Counted from the stretch's first letter, positions 55,624-63,717 are shown. The stretch is 64,000 nt of DNA from Mesorhizobium sp. ZC-5 (GCF_025753855.1 NZ_JAOWPT010000005.1:1-64000); one strand, 5' to 3'. Made by a program: numbers and translations. The notes: a model not told the origin generated them from the letters alone.

Positions 55624-56868
55624 ATGGAAAAACTCCATTCCTCGCCGAACGTCGTAAAACCGGAAGGCCGTATCGCCGACAACATCGTCTATTTCGCCCG
55701 CGCGCTGAGGAAAGCCGGCATGCGGGTCGGGCCGGCGTCGGTGAAGGATGCGATCGAGGCGGTGCTGGCGGCGGGCATCGGCAGCCGTGACGATTTCTAC
55801 TGGACGCTGCATGCGGTGCTGGTTTCGAGGCACGAGGATCACGCGACATTCGACGAGGCGTTCCGGCTGTTCTGGAAGTCGCGCGAGCTGATCGAGAAGA
55901 TGCTGGCGATGTTTTCGCCGGTAGCGCCCGACAACCGCGAGAAGCAGAAGCCGCGCGCCGCCGAAAGCCGTGTCGCCGACGCGATGTTCGAGGGCCACAA
56001 CAGGAACCGGGCGCCGCAGGAGATCCCGGAAGTCGAGGTCGACGCGCGTTTCACCTTCTCAGGCAACGAGGTGCTGCGCGGTAAGGATTTCGCGCAGATG
56101 AGCGCCGCCGAGATCGCCGACGCCAAGCGGGCGATTGCTGAGCTGAGGCTGCCCTTCGACATGGTGCGGACCCGCCGTTTCCGGCCCGATCCGCACGGCC
56201 GTCGCGCCGATCCGCGCGCCATGATGCGCTCGGCGCTCAGGACCGGCGGCGAACTGATCCTCCCGAAGTTCCGTTCGCCGCGCGAAATGCACCCGCCGCT
56301 GGTCGTGCTTGCCGACATTTCGGGATCGATGAGCCAGTACACCCGCATCTTCCTGCTCTTCCTGCATGCGCTGGCTGAGAAGCGGCGGCGCGTCCACACC
56401 TTCGTGTTCGGCACCAGGCTGACCAACCTGACCCGCCAGATGCGGCATCGCGATCCCGATGAGGCGCTGGAAAATTGCTCCAATGCGGTGAAGGACTGGT
56501 CGGGCGGCACCCGCATCGGCGACACGCTTTCCGAATTCAACCGGTTGTGGTCGAGGCGTGTCCTGGGGCAGGGCGCGGTGGTGTTGCTGATCACCGATGG
56601 ACTTGAGCGGGACGATGTCGCGGGGCTCGCCGAGGAGATGGAGCGGCTGAAGAAATCGTGCCGGCGGCTGATCTGGCTGAACCCGCTGCTGCGTTTCGAC
56701 GGATTCGAAGCCCGCGCCCGCGGCGTGAAGGCGATGCTGCCCCATGTCGACGAGTTCCGGCCCGTCCACAATCTCAATGCGCTCTCCGATCTCGTCGCGT
56801 CGCTGGGCGCGGCAAGGACGCGCCAAAGCGATCCAAGGCTTTGGCTTGGCAATCTGCACGCGGCGTGA
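55624..56868 (+). CDS. CoxE-like VWA domain protein
   Basis: A 414-residue protein ending in a von Willebrand A domain. The MIDAS motif DISGSMS (231-237) with later TRIGDTL and LITDGLERDDV supply the metal-binding residues. The N-terminal 200 residues match CoxE-type proteins. With the MoxR ATPase next to it (10-base gap) it forms the MoxR/CoxE pair that in carbon monoxide-oxidising bacteria helps mature the molybdenum-copper enzyme. Here the role is inferred from the neighbours. Confidence 0.88.
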   Translation: MEKLHSSPNVVKPEGRIADNIVYFARALRKAGMRVGPASVKDAIEAVLAAGIGSRDDFYWTLHAVLVSRHEDHATFDEAFRLFWKSRELIEKMLAMFSPVAPDNREKQKPRAAESRVADAMFEGHNRNRAPQEIPEVEVDARFTFSGNEVLRGKDFAQMSAAEIADAKRAIAELRLPFDMVRTRRFRPDPHGRRADPRAMMRSALRTGGELILPKFRSPREMHPPLVVLADISGSMSQYTRIFLLFLHALAEKRRRVHTFVFGTRLTNLTRQMRHRDPDEALENCSNAVKDWSGGTRIGDTLSEFNRLWSRRVLGQGAVVLLITDGLERDDVAGLAEEMERLKKSCRRLIWLNPLLRFDGFEARARGVKAMLPHVDEFRPVHNLNALSDLVASLGAARTRQSDPRLWLGNLHAA

Positions 56869-56896
56869 CCATATTTCCGGTGAGGAGATTTTCGCC

Positions 56897-57235
56897 ATGG
56901 ACAATACCGCAGCACTGGACGAAGCCCGCGACCCACTGATCATCGCGGAAAACTGGATGAAGGACGGCAAGGACGTGGCGATTGCCACCGTCGTCGAGAC
57001 CTGGGGCTCGGCGCCGCGGCCGGTCGGCAGCCATCTGGTCATCGACGCCGACGGTAATTTCCACGGTTCGGTTTCGGGCGGCTGCGTCGAAGGCGCGGTG
57101 GTTTCCGAAGCCGTTGACATCATCGGCAGCGGCAAGGCCAAAATGCTGGAATTCGGCGTCGCCGATGAGACCGCCTGGCAGGTCGGGCTGTCGTGTGGCG
57201 GACGCATCCAGGTTTATGTCGAACGTCTTGGTTGA
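56897..57235 (+). CDS. XdhC/CoxI family protein, N-terminal half
   Basis: A 112-residue protein equal to the N-terminal XdhC/CoxI domain: ATVVETWGSAPRPVGSHLVIDADGNFHGSVSGGCVEGAV, then VGLSCGGRIQVYVE with the conserved cysteine pair. XdhC inserts the sulfurated molybdenum cofactor into xanthine dehydrogenase. The matching C-terminal half is the next gene, three bases further on, so the protein is split in two chains. ATG 56897 is preceded by GGAG. Confidence 0.88.
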   Translation: MDNTAALDEARDPLIIAENWMKDGKDVAIATVVETWGSAPRPVGSHLVIDADGNFHGSVSGGCVEGAVVSEAVDIIGSGKAKMLEFGVADETAWQVGLSCGGRIQVYVERLG

Positions 57236-57238
57236 ACG

Positions 57239-57949
57239 ATGGATCCCTATGCACTCAAAACACTGAACGCCGAGCGCCGGGCCCGCCGCGCGGCGATCCT
57301 AGTGACGGACCTGGCCGATGGCCGCGACCGCGTGGTGAAGGAAGGCGATGCCGTTGCCGGCGCGCTGGGCGAGGTGATTGCCAAGGCATTCCGGTCGGGC
57401 AGTTCTGGGTCGGTCGAGGCAGATGGAAGGAATTTCTTCCTCAATGTGCACGTGCCGCGGCCTCGGCTGGTGGTGGTCGGCGCCGTGCACATCAGCCAGG
57501 CGCTGGCGCCGATGGCCAGGATCGCCGGCTACGACATGGAGATCATCGACCCGCGCACGGCATTTGCCACCGGTGACCGGTTTCCCGACGTGGCGCTCTC
57601 TGCGGAGTGGCCGGAAGACGTGCTGAAACGGCAGCCGCTCGACGGCTATACGGCGCTCGCGGCGGTGACGCACGATCCGAAGATCGACGATTTCGCGCTG
57701 AAGGCCGCACTCGACGCCGGCTGTTTCTATGTCGGCGCGCTGGGCAGCCGGAAGACCCATGCCAAGCGCGTCGAGCGGCTGCTGGCGCTTGGCGCGACGA
57801 CGGAAGCGATCGAGCGCATCCACGCGCCGATTGGCCTGAACATCGGCGCCGCGAGCCCGGCCGAGATCGCGGTGGCTGTGCTGGCGCAAGTGATCCTGGC
57901 ACTGCGGTCGCGCGGAAGCGAGCGCAACGCGAAAGGCGAAGCGGCGTGA
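57239..57949 (+). CDS. XdhC family protein, C-terminal Rossmann half
   Basis: A 236-residue protein with the XdhC C-terminal Rossmann domain: RLVVVGAVHISQALAPMARIAGYDMEIIDPR, AAVTHDPKIDDFALKAALDAGCFYVGALGSRKTHAKR, and HAPIGLNIGAASPAEIAVAVLAQV. The first glycine loop reads GAVHIS rather than GxGHV. It binds nucleotide or cofactor and works with the partner encoded upstream in the maturation of molybdenum hydroxylases. GTGA overlaps the next start codon. Confidence 0.87.
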   Translation: MDPYALKTLNAERRARRAAILVTDLADGRDRVVKEGDAVAGALGEVIAKAFRSGSSGSVEADGRNFFLNVHVPRPRLVVVGAVHISQALAPMARIAGYDMEIIDPRTAFATGDRFPDVALSAEWPEDVLKRQPLDGYTALAAVTHDPKIDDFALKAALDAGCFYVGALGSRKTHAKRVERLLALGATTEAIERIHAPIGLNIGAASPAEIAVAVLAQVILALRSRGSERNAKGEAA

Positions 57950-59556
57950 AGTTCGGGCCGGTCGTGCTGGAAGAAGCCGAGGGCGCCATCCTCGCCCATG
58001 CCGTTTCGACGGGTGAGCGCCGCTTCAGGAAGGCGCATGTGCTCACCGCCGCGGATATCGGCGTGCTGCGGGCGGCAGGCATCAAAGAGGTGATCGCGGC
58101 GGTATTGGCGGCGGACGACGTTTCCGAGGATCGTGCCGCCGAGATGATAGTCGAAGGGCTGTCCTTCAGGAACATCGAAGCCAAACCGGCCGCCACCGGC
58201 CGCGTCAATCTGCATGCGCCGGCAGCCGGCGTGTTCACGGTGGACAAGGCGCTGATCGACGCGATCAACGCCGTCGACCCGGCAATCACCATCGCAACCG
58301 TGGCGCAGCATGCCGCGGTCGAAACCGACCAGATGGTGGCGACGGTGAAGATCATTCCATTTGCCGTACCGGCGCGCGTCGTGGAGCAGGTTGCCGGATT
58401 GTGCCGGGGTCGCGAGGCTTTTGCCGTGCACCCCTACAAGGCGATGAAGATCGGCATGGTGCAGACGGTGCTGCCCGGCATCAAGGACAGCGTGCTGGAC
58501 AAGACGGTGCGTATCACCGAAGCGCGGCTGCAGCGTTCGGGAAGCCGCATCATCGGCGAGCAGCGCACGCCGCACGAGGCGGCGCCGGTGGCGGCGGCGA
58601 TCCGTGCGCTGGCCCCCGACAGCGACTTGGTGGTGGTGTTCGGCGCATCCGCGATGAGCGATCCGGGCGACGTCATTCCCGCGGCCATCGGTGCTGCGGG
58701 CGGTAAGGTGCTTAGGGCCGGGATGCCGGTCGATCCCGGCAACCTGATCGTGGTCGGCGACCTGTCCGGCAAGCCCGTTCTGGGTGCGCCGGGATGCGCG
58801 CGCAGTCCGAAGGAAAACGGCTTCGACTGGGTGCTCGACCGGCTCGTCGCCGGTATCGATGTCTCCGGCGCCGATATCGCGGGCATGGGTGTCGGCGGGC
58901 TGCTGATGGAAATACCGTCGCGACCGCAACCACGCGAGGCGATGCGTCCTGCGGCAAAACCCTCGGTTCACGCCGTGGTGCTTGGCGCCGGCCAGTCGAG
59001 CCGCATGGGCGGCCCCAATAAGCTCCTGGCGCTGTTCGGCGGTCAGCCGCTGATCCGCCGCACGGTGGAGCGCGCTACTTCCAGCAATGCCGCAGGCATC
59101 GTCGTGGTCGCCGGCCATCAGGCCGACCGGGTGCGCGCAGCACTATTCGGTCTCGACGTGACGGTGCTCGACAACCAGGCTTACCGGACCGGCCTGGCGA
59201 GTTCGCTGAAGGCAGGTGTCGCGGCAGTGCCGCAAAATGCCGCCGGCGCGCTGATCATCCTCGGCGACATGCCGGACGTTTCGTCGGCCGATCTCGACCG
59301 GCTGATCGCGGCGTTCAATGCCGCCGGCGGTACCTCCGTGGTGCGTGCTACCCATAATGGCAAGCGGGGCAATCCCGTCCTCCTGCCCCGCTCGGTGTTC
59401 CCGGCGGTGGCGATGCTTGAAGGCGACACCGGCGCCCGGCATATCGTCGAGCAGGAAGGGCTGGCGGTGATCGACGTCGAGATCGGCGCCGGCGCCGGCG
59501 TCGATGTCGATACACCGGAAGCGCTGCGCATCGCCGGCGGCGTGCTGCAGGATTGA
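57946..59556 (+). CDS. Fused MPT-binding / MobA-like nucleotidyltransferase
   Basis: A 536-residue fusion. Residues 1 to about 330 resemble a MoeA/MoaB-like molybdopterin-binding domain (VVFGASAMSDPGDVIPAAI, GKPVLGAPGCARSPKENGFDWVLDR). Residues about 340-536 are a MobA-like NTP transferase: VVLGAGQSSRMGGPNKLLA (nucleotide-binding), IILGDMPDVSSADLDRL and GKRGNPVLLPR. Such proteins (MocA-type) attach CMP to the molybdenum cofactor for xanthine-dehydrogenase-like enzymes. GTG 57946 overlaps the preceding stop. It completes the maturation cluster. Confidence 0.87.
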   Translation: MKFGPVVLEEAEGAILAHAVSTGERRFRKAHVLTAADIGVLRAAGIKEVIAAVLAADDVSEDRAAEMIVEGLSFRNIEAKPAATGRVNLHAPAAGVFTVDKALIDAINAVDPAITIATVAQHAAVETDQMVATVKIIPFAVPARVVEQVAGLCRGREAFAVHPYKAMKIGMVQTVLPGIKDSVLDKTVRITEARLQRSGSRIIGEQRTPHEAAPVAAAIRALAPDSDLVVVFGASAMSDPGDVIPAAIGAAGGKVLRAGMPVDPGNLIVVGDLSGKPVLGAPGCARSPKENGFDWVLDRLVAGIDVSGADIAGMGVGGLLMEIPSRPQPREAMRPAAKPSVHAVVLGAGQSSRMGGPNKLLALFGGQPLIRRTVERATSSNAAGIVVVAGHQADRVRAALFGLDVTVLDNQAYRTGLASSLKAGVAAVPQNAAGALIILGDMPDVSSADLDRLIAAFNAAGGTSVVRATHNGKRGNPVLLPRSVFPAVAMLEGDTGARHIVEQEGLAVIDVEIGAGAGVDVDTPEALRIAGGVLQD

Positions 59557-59564
59557 GCGTCGAA

Positions 59565-60464
59565 ATGGCCGTTGCGAAGGAAAGCGTAGGTAAGAGATTA
59601 ACTTGTCTTGCCGTCGTGTTGTTCGGCCTCGCCTCTAGTGCAGAGGTTGCCCACGCCCTGAAGCTGCAATCGCAGAAAGACAATCTCTTCGCCTATCCGG
59701 GCATCCTGTCGACGGAAGACGATGGCGCGTTCACGGTTGTCGACTACCAGGAGCAGCGCGACATCAACAAACGCGACGAGGTTCCGGAACGGCGGGTACA
59801 GGCAAAATATGTGTCGCTGGGCGTACGGCGGCGGCAGCAGGACCTGATGCTGAAAACAGCAGCCGGGGACATCCGCCACCTTGCCGTGGGCCAGACAGAC
59901 GGTGCCAGCCTGATCGTCATCTACCTGCACGGGCAGGGCGGCAGCCGCAAACAGGGCGTCGACGACTTCACCTTCGGCGGCAATTTCAACCGGGTGAAGA
60001 ACCTCGCCGCCAACAATAGCGGACTGTACCTGTCACCGGATTTTTCGGACTTCGGCGCGAAGGGCGCCGCCGAAGTCGGCGCGCTGATTTCACATTACGC
60101 GGAAAAATCGCCCGGTGCGCCGGTGTTCGTCGCCTGCGGCTCGATGGGCGGAGGGCTGTGCTGGGAACTGGCCAAAAGCAGCGAGATCGCCGGCAAGCTC
60201 GGCGGGCTGCTGCTGCTCGGCTCGCATTGGGATGACAGCTTTTTCGGCAGCGCCGCGTTCAAGCGCAAGGTACCGGTGTTCTTCGGCCACGGCAGCAAGG
60301 ACACGGTCTTTCCGGCGGAAAAGCAGGAAGCCTTCTACCGCGAAATCCGAGCAAAATCCTCAGCTTATCCCGCGCGCTTCGTCCGGTTCGAAAGCGGCAC
60401 CCACGGTACGCCGATCCGCATGACCGACTGGCGCGATACGCTGAACTGGATGCTGTCGAAGTAA
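59565..60464 (+). CDS. Secreted alpha/beta-hydrolase-like protein
   Basis: A 299-residue protein with a likely signal peptide (RLTCLAVVLFGLASSAEVAHA near 11-31) and an alpha/beta-hydrolase fold. YLHGQGGSRKQGVDDF gives the oxyanion region, CGSMGGGLCWELAKS the nucleophile elbow with serine, and the C-terminal ESGTHGTPIRM offers a histidine. FFGHGSKDTVFP contains a possible acid. Substrate unknown; may be an esterase. It follows the cofactor fusion gene by eight bases but is probably unrelated in function. Confidence 0.7.
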   Translation: MAVAKESVGKRLTCLAVVLFGLASSAEVAHALKLQSQKDNLFAYPGILSTEDDGAFTVVDYQEQRDINKRDEVPERRVQAKYVSLGVRRRQQDLMLKTAAGDIRHLAVGQTDGASLIVIYLHGQGGSRKQGVDDFTFGGNFNRVKNLAANNSGLYLSPDFSDFGAKGAAEVGALISHYAEKSPGAPVFVACGSMGGGLCWELAKSSEIAGKLGGLLLLGSHWDDSFFGSAAFKRKVPVFFGHGSKDTVFPAEKQEAFYREIRAKSSAYPARFVRFESGTHGTPIRMTDWRDTLNWMLSK

Positions 60465-60480
60465 CGCCGAAGCGCGGGCA

Positions 60481-60812
60481 TCACATCGAGCGGCCGTCGA
60501 ATTCGATCGTGGGAATCGCGGCGATGTCGATGCCTTCGAGGCAGCGTATATTCACATAGGCCGACCGTTCACCGTCCGTCGCCACATCCTCCGCATACGG
60601 GTTGCTGCCGCATGTCCGGCAGAACCGGTGCTCGATCACGTGGTTGTTGAAGGTGTAGCGGCCGACGCCCTCGTCGGATGTGAGCAGGCGAAGATCAGCG
60701 CGCGGTACCGCCCACAAGAGCGCACCCTTGCGTTGCAGACTACCGCCGCCTCGATCCTGCCTTCGACCTCGAATGCGATGTTGCCGCAATGACAACTGCC
60801 TTTGTAGAGCAT
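60481..60812 (-). pseudogene. GFA-family protein gene broken by a frameshift
   Basis: A glutathione-dependent formaldehyde-activating (GFA/CENP-V) zinc fold gene. The start is good (ATG 60812 with AGGAG seven bases before it) and reads MLYKGSCHCGNIAFEVEG, but the frame is lost near 60730-60738. The second half, KGALLWAVPRADLRLL to HRFCRTCGSNPYAED and DGRSM, continues in another frame. Length is 332 bases, one short of a multiple of three; a 13-base loss would fit a 114-residue intact protein. The missing piece would contain the second cysteine motif, so the product is probably inactive. Confidence 0.85.
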
Positions 60813-60844
60813 GCGTTTCTCCTGGTTTGCGAAAGCTTTCGTTC

Positions 60845-61900
60845 TCAGGGCGGCGTTTCGTAGTCGACAACCGATTCAGGGTTGATCTCGCCGTCGTAAG
60901 TGGCGTCGACGTCGTATTTCACCAGCGTGAATTGACCGTCCCGGAACATCCAGCGGCCGATCGTCGAGGCATCGCCGACGCCGCGCCATTTGTCGAAGGA
61001 TTCGATCACCTTCGTCTCGGGCGAATAACCCGAGTTCACAAGCTGGTCGGTTGCCCGGTAGCCGATGATGCTGATCGATTCGAGTTTGCCTTCAGAATCG
61101 TCGTTTTCGTAACGGATATCGAGTTCCGGCGTTGCGAATTGCAATTGCCGCAATTCGCCGGAATCGTCGGCAAGGTAATAGACTTCCCTCGAATTGTAGG
61201 CGGCCATGTTGCAGGAGAACCGGAACAGCCGCGCCTCCCGCTGATCGTCGGTTGCGCCATCGTGCTTGTAATTGAAGCCGATGGTGGTTTCGGTCGGATC
61301 GGCGGCACCCGGCTCGCCCGAATCGAGTGTCTGGCAGGTTTCGGAATAGTCGGCCGCGAACCGCTTCTTCACATTTTCCAGAATGCTGTCCTTTTGCGGT
61401 GGAGGCGGGCCGTCGCCGCAACTTGCCGGCAGGACAGCGGAAAGCTCGCCCTCGACCGGCTTCAGTGTGCCTTTTTCGAGGTGCAGCGGCACGAAGGGCG
61501 ATTCCTGGAGCTGAGGACTGGCAAGCCGCGCCGTATAGCAGCCCGCATAAGTTGCCGCGTTGCCGTCATCGTCGAACGCCTTGATGGCGACCGGGACAGA
61601 ATAATAGATGCTGCCGGCAGCACCCTCCGAAGAAACGCTGCCGGTCTCCACTTCGACGCGCGCCGTGTCGGCATAACCGTCGGAGAACATCAGGAAATCC
61701 TTTGCCGGCTTTTGCTCGCCGAAATAGTCCCAGGCCCGGGCATATTCCCGGCGGCTGATGGCGTTGTAGAGGGAGCGCACCAGTTCGGCGGCGTCGGAAC
61801 GGTTGTCGAGATAGGGCGGATCTTGCGGCGCGTCCTGCGCTGCGGCAAACGGCGCCAAGGACAAAGCGAAAGCCGCAACGGCAAGGCGAAGCTGTTTCAT
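60845..61900 (-). CDS. Exported DUF1176-like hypothetical protein
   Basis: A 351-residue protein with a clear signal peptide (LAVAAFALSLAPFAAAQD, residues 6-23). The mature part begins with NRSDAAELVRSLYNAI and ends with SFDKWRGVGDASTIGRWMFRDGQFTLVKYD, which looks like the end of DUF1176. Four cysteines in the mature part may form disulfides. Function unknown. It ends 32 bases from the GFA pseudogene start and reads in the same direction. Confidence 0.75.
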   Translation of the reverse strand: MKQLRLAVAAFALSLAPFAAAQDAPQDPPYLDNRSDAAELVRSLYNAISRREYARAWDYFGEQKPAKDFLMFSDGYADTARVEVETGSVSSEGAAGSIYYSVPVAIKAFDDDGNAATYAGCYTARLASPQLQESPFVPLHLEKGTLKPVEGELSAVLPASCGDGPPPPQKDSILENVKKRFAADYSETCQTLDSGEPGAADPTETTIGFNYKHDGATDDQREARLFRFSCNMAAYNSREVYYLADDSGELRQLQFATPELDIRYENDDSEGKLESISIIGYRATDQLVNSGYSPETKVIESFDKWRGVGDASTIGRWMFRDGQFTLVKYDVDATYDGEINPESVVDYETPP

Positions 61901-62017
61901 CGCGAATCTCCGGTCGATTGTCCGAGTTTAGCACCGATTGCGGCGGGCTGGCGGCACTTGCAGTGCCTCGTCGATCGAGACGCAAATCCGCCACGATGGT
62001 CTGGCGGATTTCGCCGC

Positions 62018-62629
62018 ATGATCGACAGGCGGACTTTTCTGATGGGAACGGCGGCGTTTGGCGCCAGTCTGTTCCGTCCGCGTACGGCGGCTGCCGCTTT
62101 TGAGCCGTGGGTGAACAAGCTGCTTTCTGCAGCAGAGAAACAAATTGGCGAAACGCTTCTTTATGATCCCGCCTATGTGCGGCTCGACTATCCGGGCGGC
62201 GACGTGCCGCGTGATCGCGGCGTCTGCACCGACGTCATCGTGCGGGCCTATCGCGACGGCCTCGGCATCGACCTGCAAAAACTGGTCCACGAAGACATGA
62301 AGCGGAATTTCACTGCTTACCCGCGCGACTGGGGCCTGGCGGGTCCAGACAGGAACATCGACCATCGGCGCGTGCCGAACCTGCAGGCCTTCTTCAGGCG
62401 GCAGGGGGCGGAATTGCCGGCGACCAACGGACAGGACGACTACCAACCTGGCGATGTGGTTTCCCAGAAGCTGCCGGGAAACCAGGCCCATATCGGACTG
62501 TTGTCGTCACGCGTGGGCAGCGACGGTGCAACGCCGATGATGATCCACAACATCGGCGCCGGCGCCAGGATCGAGGACCGGCTTTTCGAATTCGAGATCA
62601 CCGGCCGTTATCGTTTTGCAGGTGACTAA
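62018..62629 (+). CDS. Exported DUF1287 family protein, Tat-type signal
   Basis: A 203-residue protein. The N-terminus MIDRRTFLMGTAAFGASLFRP is a twin-arginine-like signal (RRTFLMG). The mature part is the DUF1287 domain: YDPAYVRLDYPGGDVPRDRGVCTDVIVRAYR with a conserved cysteine, GPDRNIDHRRVPNLQAFFRR, YQPGDVV and GLLSSRV, features of an NlpC/P60-like fold. Its enzyme role is not proven. ATG 62018 is the only start giving the signal; long upstream open frame is not coding. Its stop is the first codon of the repeat element. Confidence 0.85.
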   Translation: MIDRRTFLMGTAAFGASLFRPRTAAAAFEPWVNKLLSAAEKQIGETLLYDPAYVRLDYPGGDVPRDRGVCTDVIVRAYRDGLGIDLQKLVHEDMKRNFTAYPRDWGLAGPDRNIDHRRVPNLQAFFRRQGAELPATNGQDDYQPGDVVSQKLPGNQAHIGLLSSRVGSDGATPMMIHNIGAGARIEDRLFEFEITGRYRFAGD

Positions 62630-62730
62630 AGCATGTCGCGCCGAATAGGATTCGGCGGCCGCGCTTTAGATTCCTTGATTTGATGCATGTCGTTATCCCG
62701 AAACCGAGGACACTTTCGGGCGACATGCAT
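62627..62730. repeat. Palindromic mosaic intergenic element
   Basis: Two stem-loops in about 104 bases. The first pairs TAAAGC/GCTTTA (62627-62632 with 62663-62668) and CGCCGAAT/ATTCGGCG (62639-62646 with 62650-62657). The second pairs ATGCATGTCG/CGACATGCAT (62683-62692 with 62721-62730) and CCCGAAA/TTTCGGG (62697-62703 with 62714-62720). Similar sequences are scattered between genes in Mesorhizobium (recall, not search). It fits exactly between the stop codons of two convergent genes. Confidence 0.7.
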
Positions 62731-62894
62731 TAGCGCAGTGCCATCTCACGGGCGATGCGCGGGAAATCGGCCGGCCTGATGCCGATGTCGGCGCGGTCGG
62801 CATTGCTCATCGCATTGAGCAGAGCAAGAGCCGCACTGTAGCGCGCCTGTTCGCGCGGGCGCGGGCGAACGAACAATTCTGTAAAGAACCCCAT
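62730..62894 (-). CDS. Small DUF1127-like protein
   Basis: A 54-residue protein, MGFFTELFVRPRPREQARYSAALALLNAMS followed by ADIGIRPADFPRIAREMALR; the end resembles the DUF1127 tail (DIG-x-x-R-x-DI). Small DUF1127 proteins in rhizobia bind RNA or affect phosphate and carbon use, but this one is short. Start ATG 62894 has AGGAG eight bases before it. The last codon overlaps the palindromic element. Confidence 0.6.
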   Translation of the reverse strand: MGFFTELFVRPRPREQARYSAALALLNAMSNADRADIGIRPADFPRIAREMALR

Positions 62895-63249
62895 GTTCAG
62901 GCTCCTGTGGGTCCTCCCGCCACACAGATAGGCGATTCCGGAGAAATTGTGCAGTGCAGCATCCGCATGGCTGCCATGTGCGTCGGCGTGCAGCAGAAAA
63001 ATGCGCGGCCGATGAAACTTTCCCGAGCGGTTTTTCGTAGCACTATTGCCGGCCATGCCGGTTTTCCTCGCCATCCTGGCGGAATTACGGGCTGCACCCA
63101 CGGTGTAGCCCGGTTTTTTATGACGGTGTCTGTTGTCAGAATGCCGGCAAAGATGAAATCGCGTAAATTGCTTGGCATCTCCCGCAACGATTTTTAACGT
63201 GGCGCGTCTAGGGTGAGGCATCGGTGAGGCGAATTCCAGGCGAGCATTG
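62895..63249. other. Gap of 355 bases with a free-standing terminator
   Basis: No gene is supported. The plus strand holds a terminator (63088-63119) with no gene to end, a further repeat GGCCATGCCGG near 63051-63061 and several A/T-rich spots. A transcript of about 100-200 bases starting in 62900-63000 could end there. Short open frames on the minus strand are shadows. Confidence 0.5.
63088..63119 (+). terminator. Orphan Rho-independent terminator
   Basis: A 9-bp stem CGGGCTGCA/TGTAGCCCG (63088-63096 with 63104-63112, one G-U) and T-run 63114-63119. No coding gene on this strand ends nearby. Confidence 0.8.
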
Positions 63250-63714
63250 ATGGGCAAGAACACCAAGGGCGATTTCGCTTCTCTGCTCGACGACCTTTTC
63301 CAGGCGCCCGAGGCCGAGCATGGGTTGGAAAAACGTCCGACCATCCCGTTCGATTATCTGTCCGTCGCCGATGAACTGCATTCGGGCCGCATCAAGGTGG
63401 CGAACGAGGCTGCCGCCGCCGAATATCGCGACATCGCCGCACCCGAGACCGCCTTTGATGCGTTGCTCGCCGCCGCCGACCTGCCGCTGGTCGAAGAGCT
63501 TCCGGCCATCGAGCCGGATGCGATCGCGCGCGAACTCGGCCTCGAGAAACTGAAGGCGGCGCGTGATTTCGGGCGGGTGCGCCGCGATTTCGCCTTCCGC
63601 AATCACCCGGATCGGGTGGCGCCGCATCTCAAGGAGCGCGCCATCCAGCGCATGCAGGTGGCGAACATGCTGATCGACGAAGCCAAGCGCCGGGTTGCAA
63701 CCGCGGTCCGCTGA
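63250..63714 (+). CDS. J-domain-like protein with HPD motif
   Basis: A 154-residue protein with an N-terminal half of unknown type and a C-terminal helical region (about 93-150) holding HPD at 119-121 (FAFRNHPDRVAPHLKERA), then QRMQVANMLIDEAKRR. Helix, HPD turn and second helix fit a minimal J-domain, which would stimulate an Hsp70 ATPase. The G/F region and zinc finger of DnaJ are absent. ATG 63250 has GGCGAG upstream; it may be TTG one codon earlier. Convergent with topoisomerase IB. Confidence 0.65.
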   Translation: MGKNTKGDFASLLDDLFQAPEAEHGLEKRPTIPFDYLSVADELHSGRIKVANEAAAAEYRDIAAPETAFDALLAAADLPLVEELPAIEPDAIARELGLEKLKAARDFGRVRRDFAFRNHPDRVAPHLKERAIQRMQVANMLIDEAKRRVATAVR

Positions 63715-63717
63715 CCT

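Noticed and set aside
57727-59118. A 463-codon minus-strand frame opposite the MPT-binding/MobA fusion.
   Set aside because: Shadow of the fusion gene; no start signal.
60680-62017. In-frame upstream extension of the DUF1287 gene, giving a 649-codon frame.
   Set aside because: It runs antisense to the DUF1176-like gene, and the signal peptide starts at 62018.
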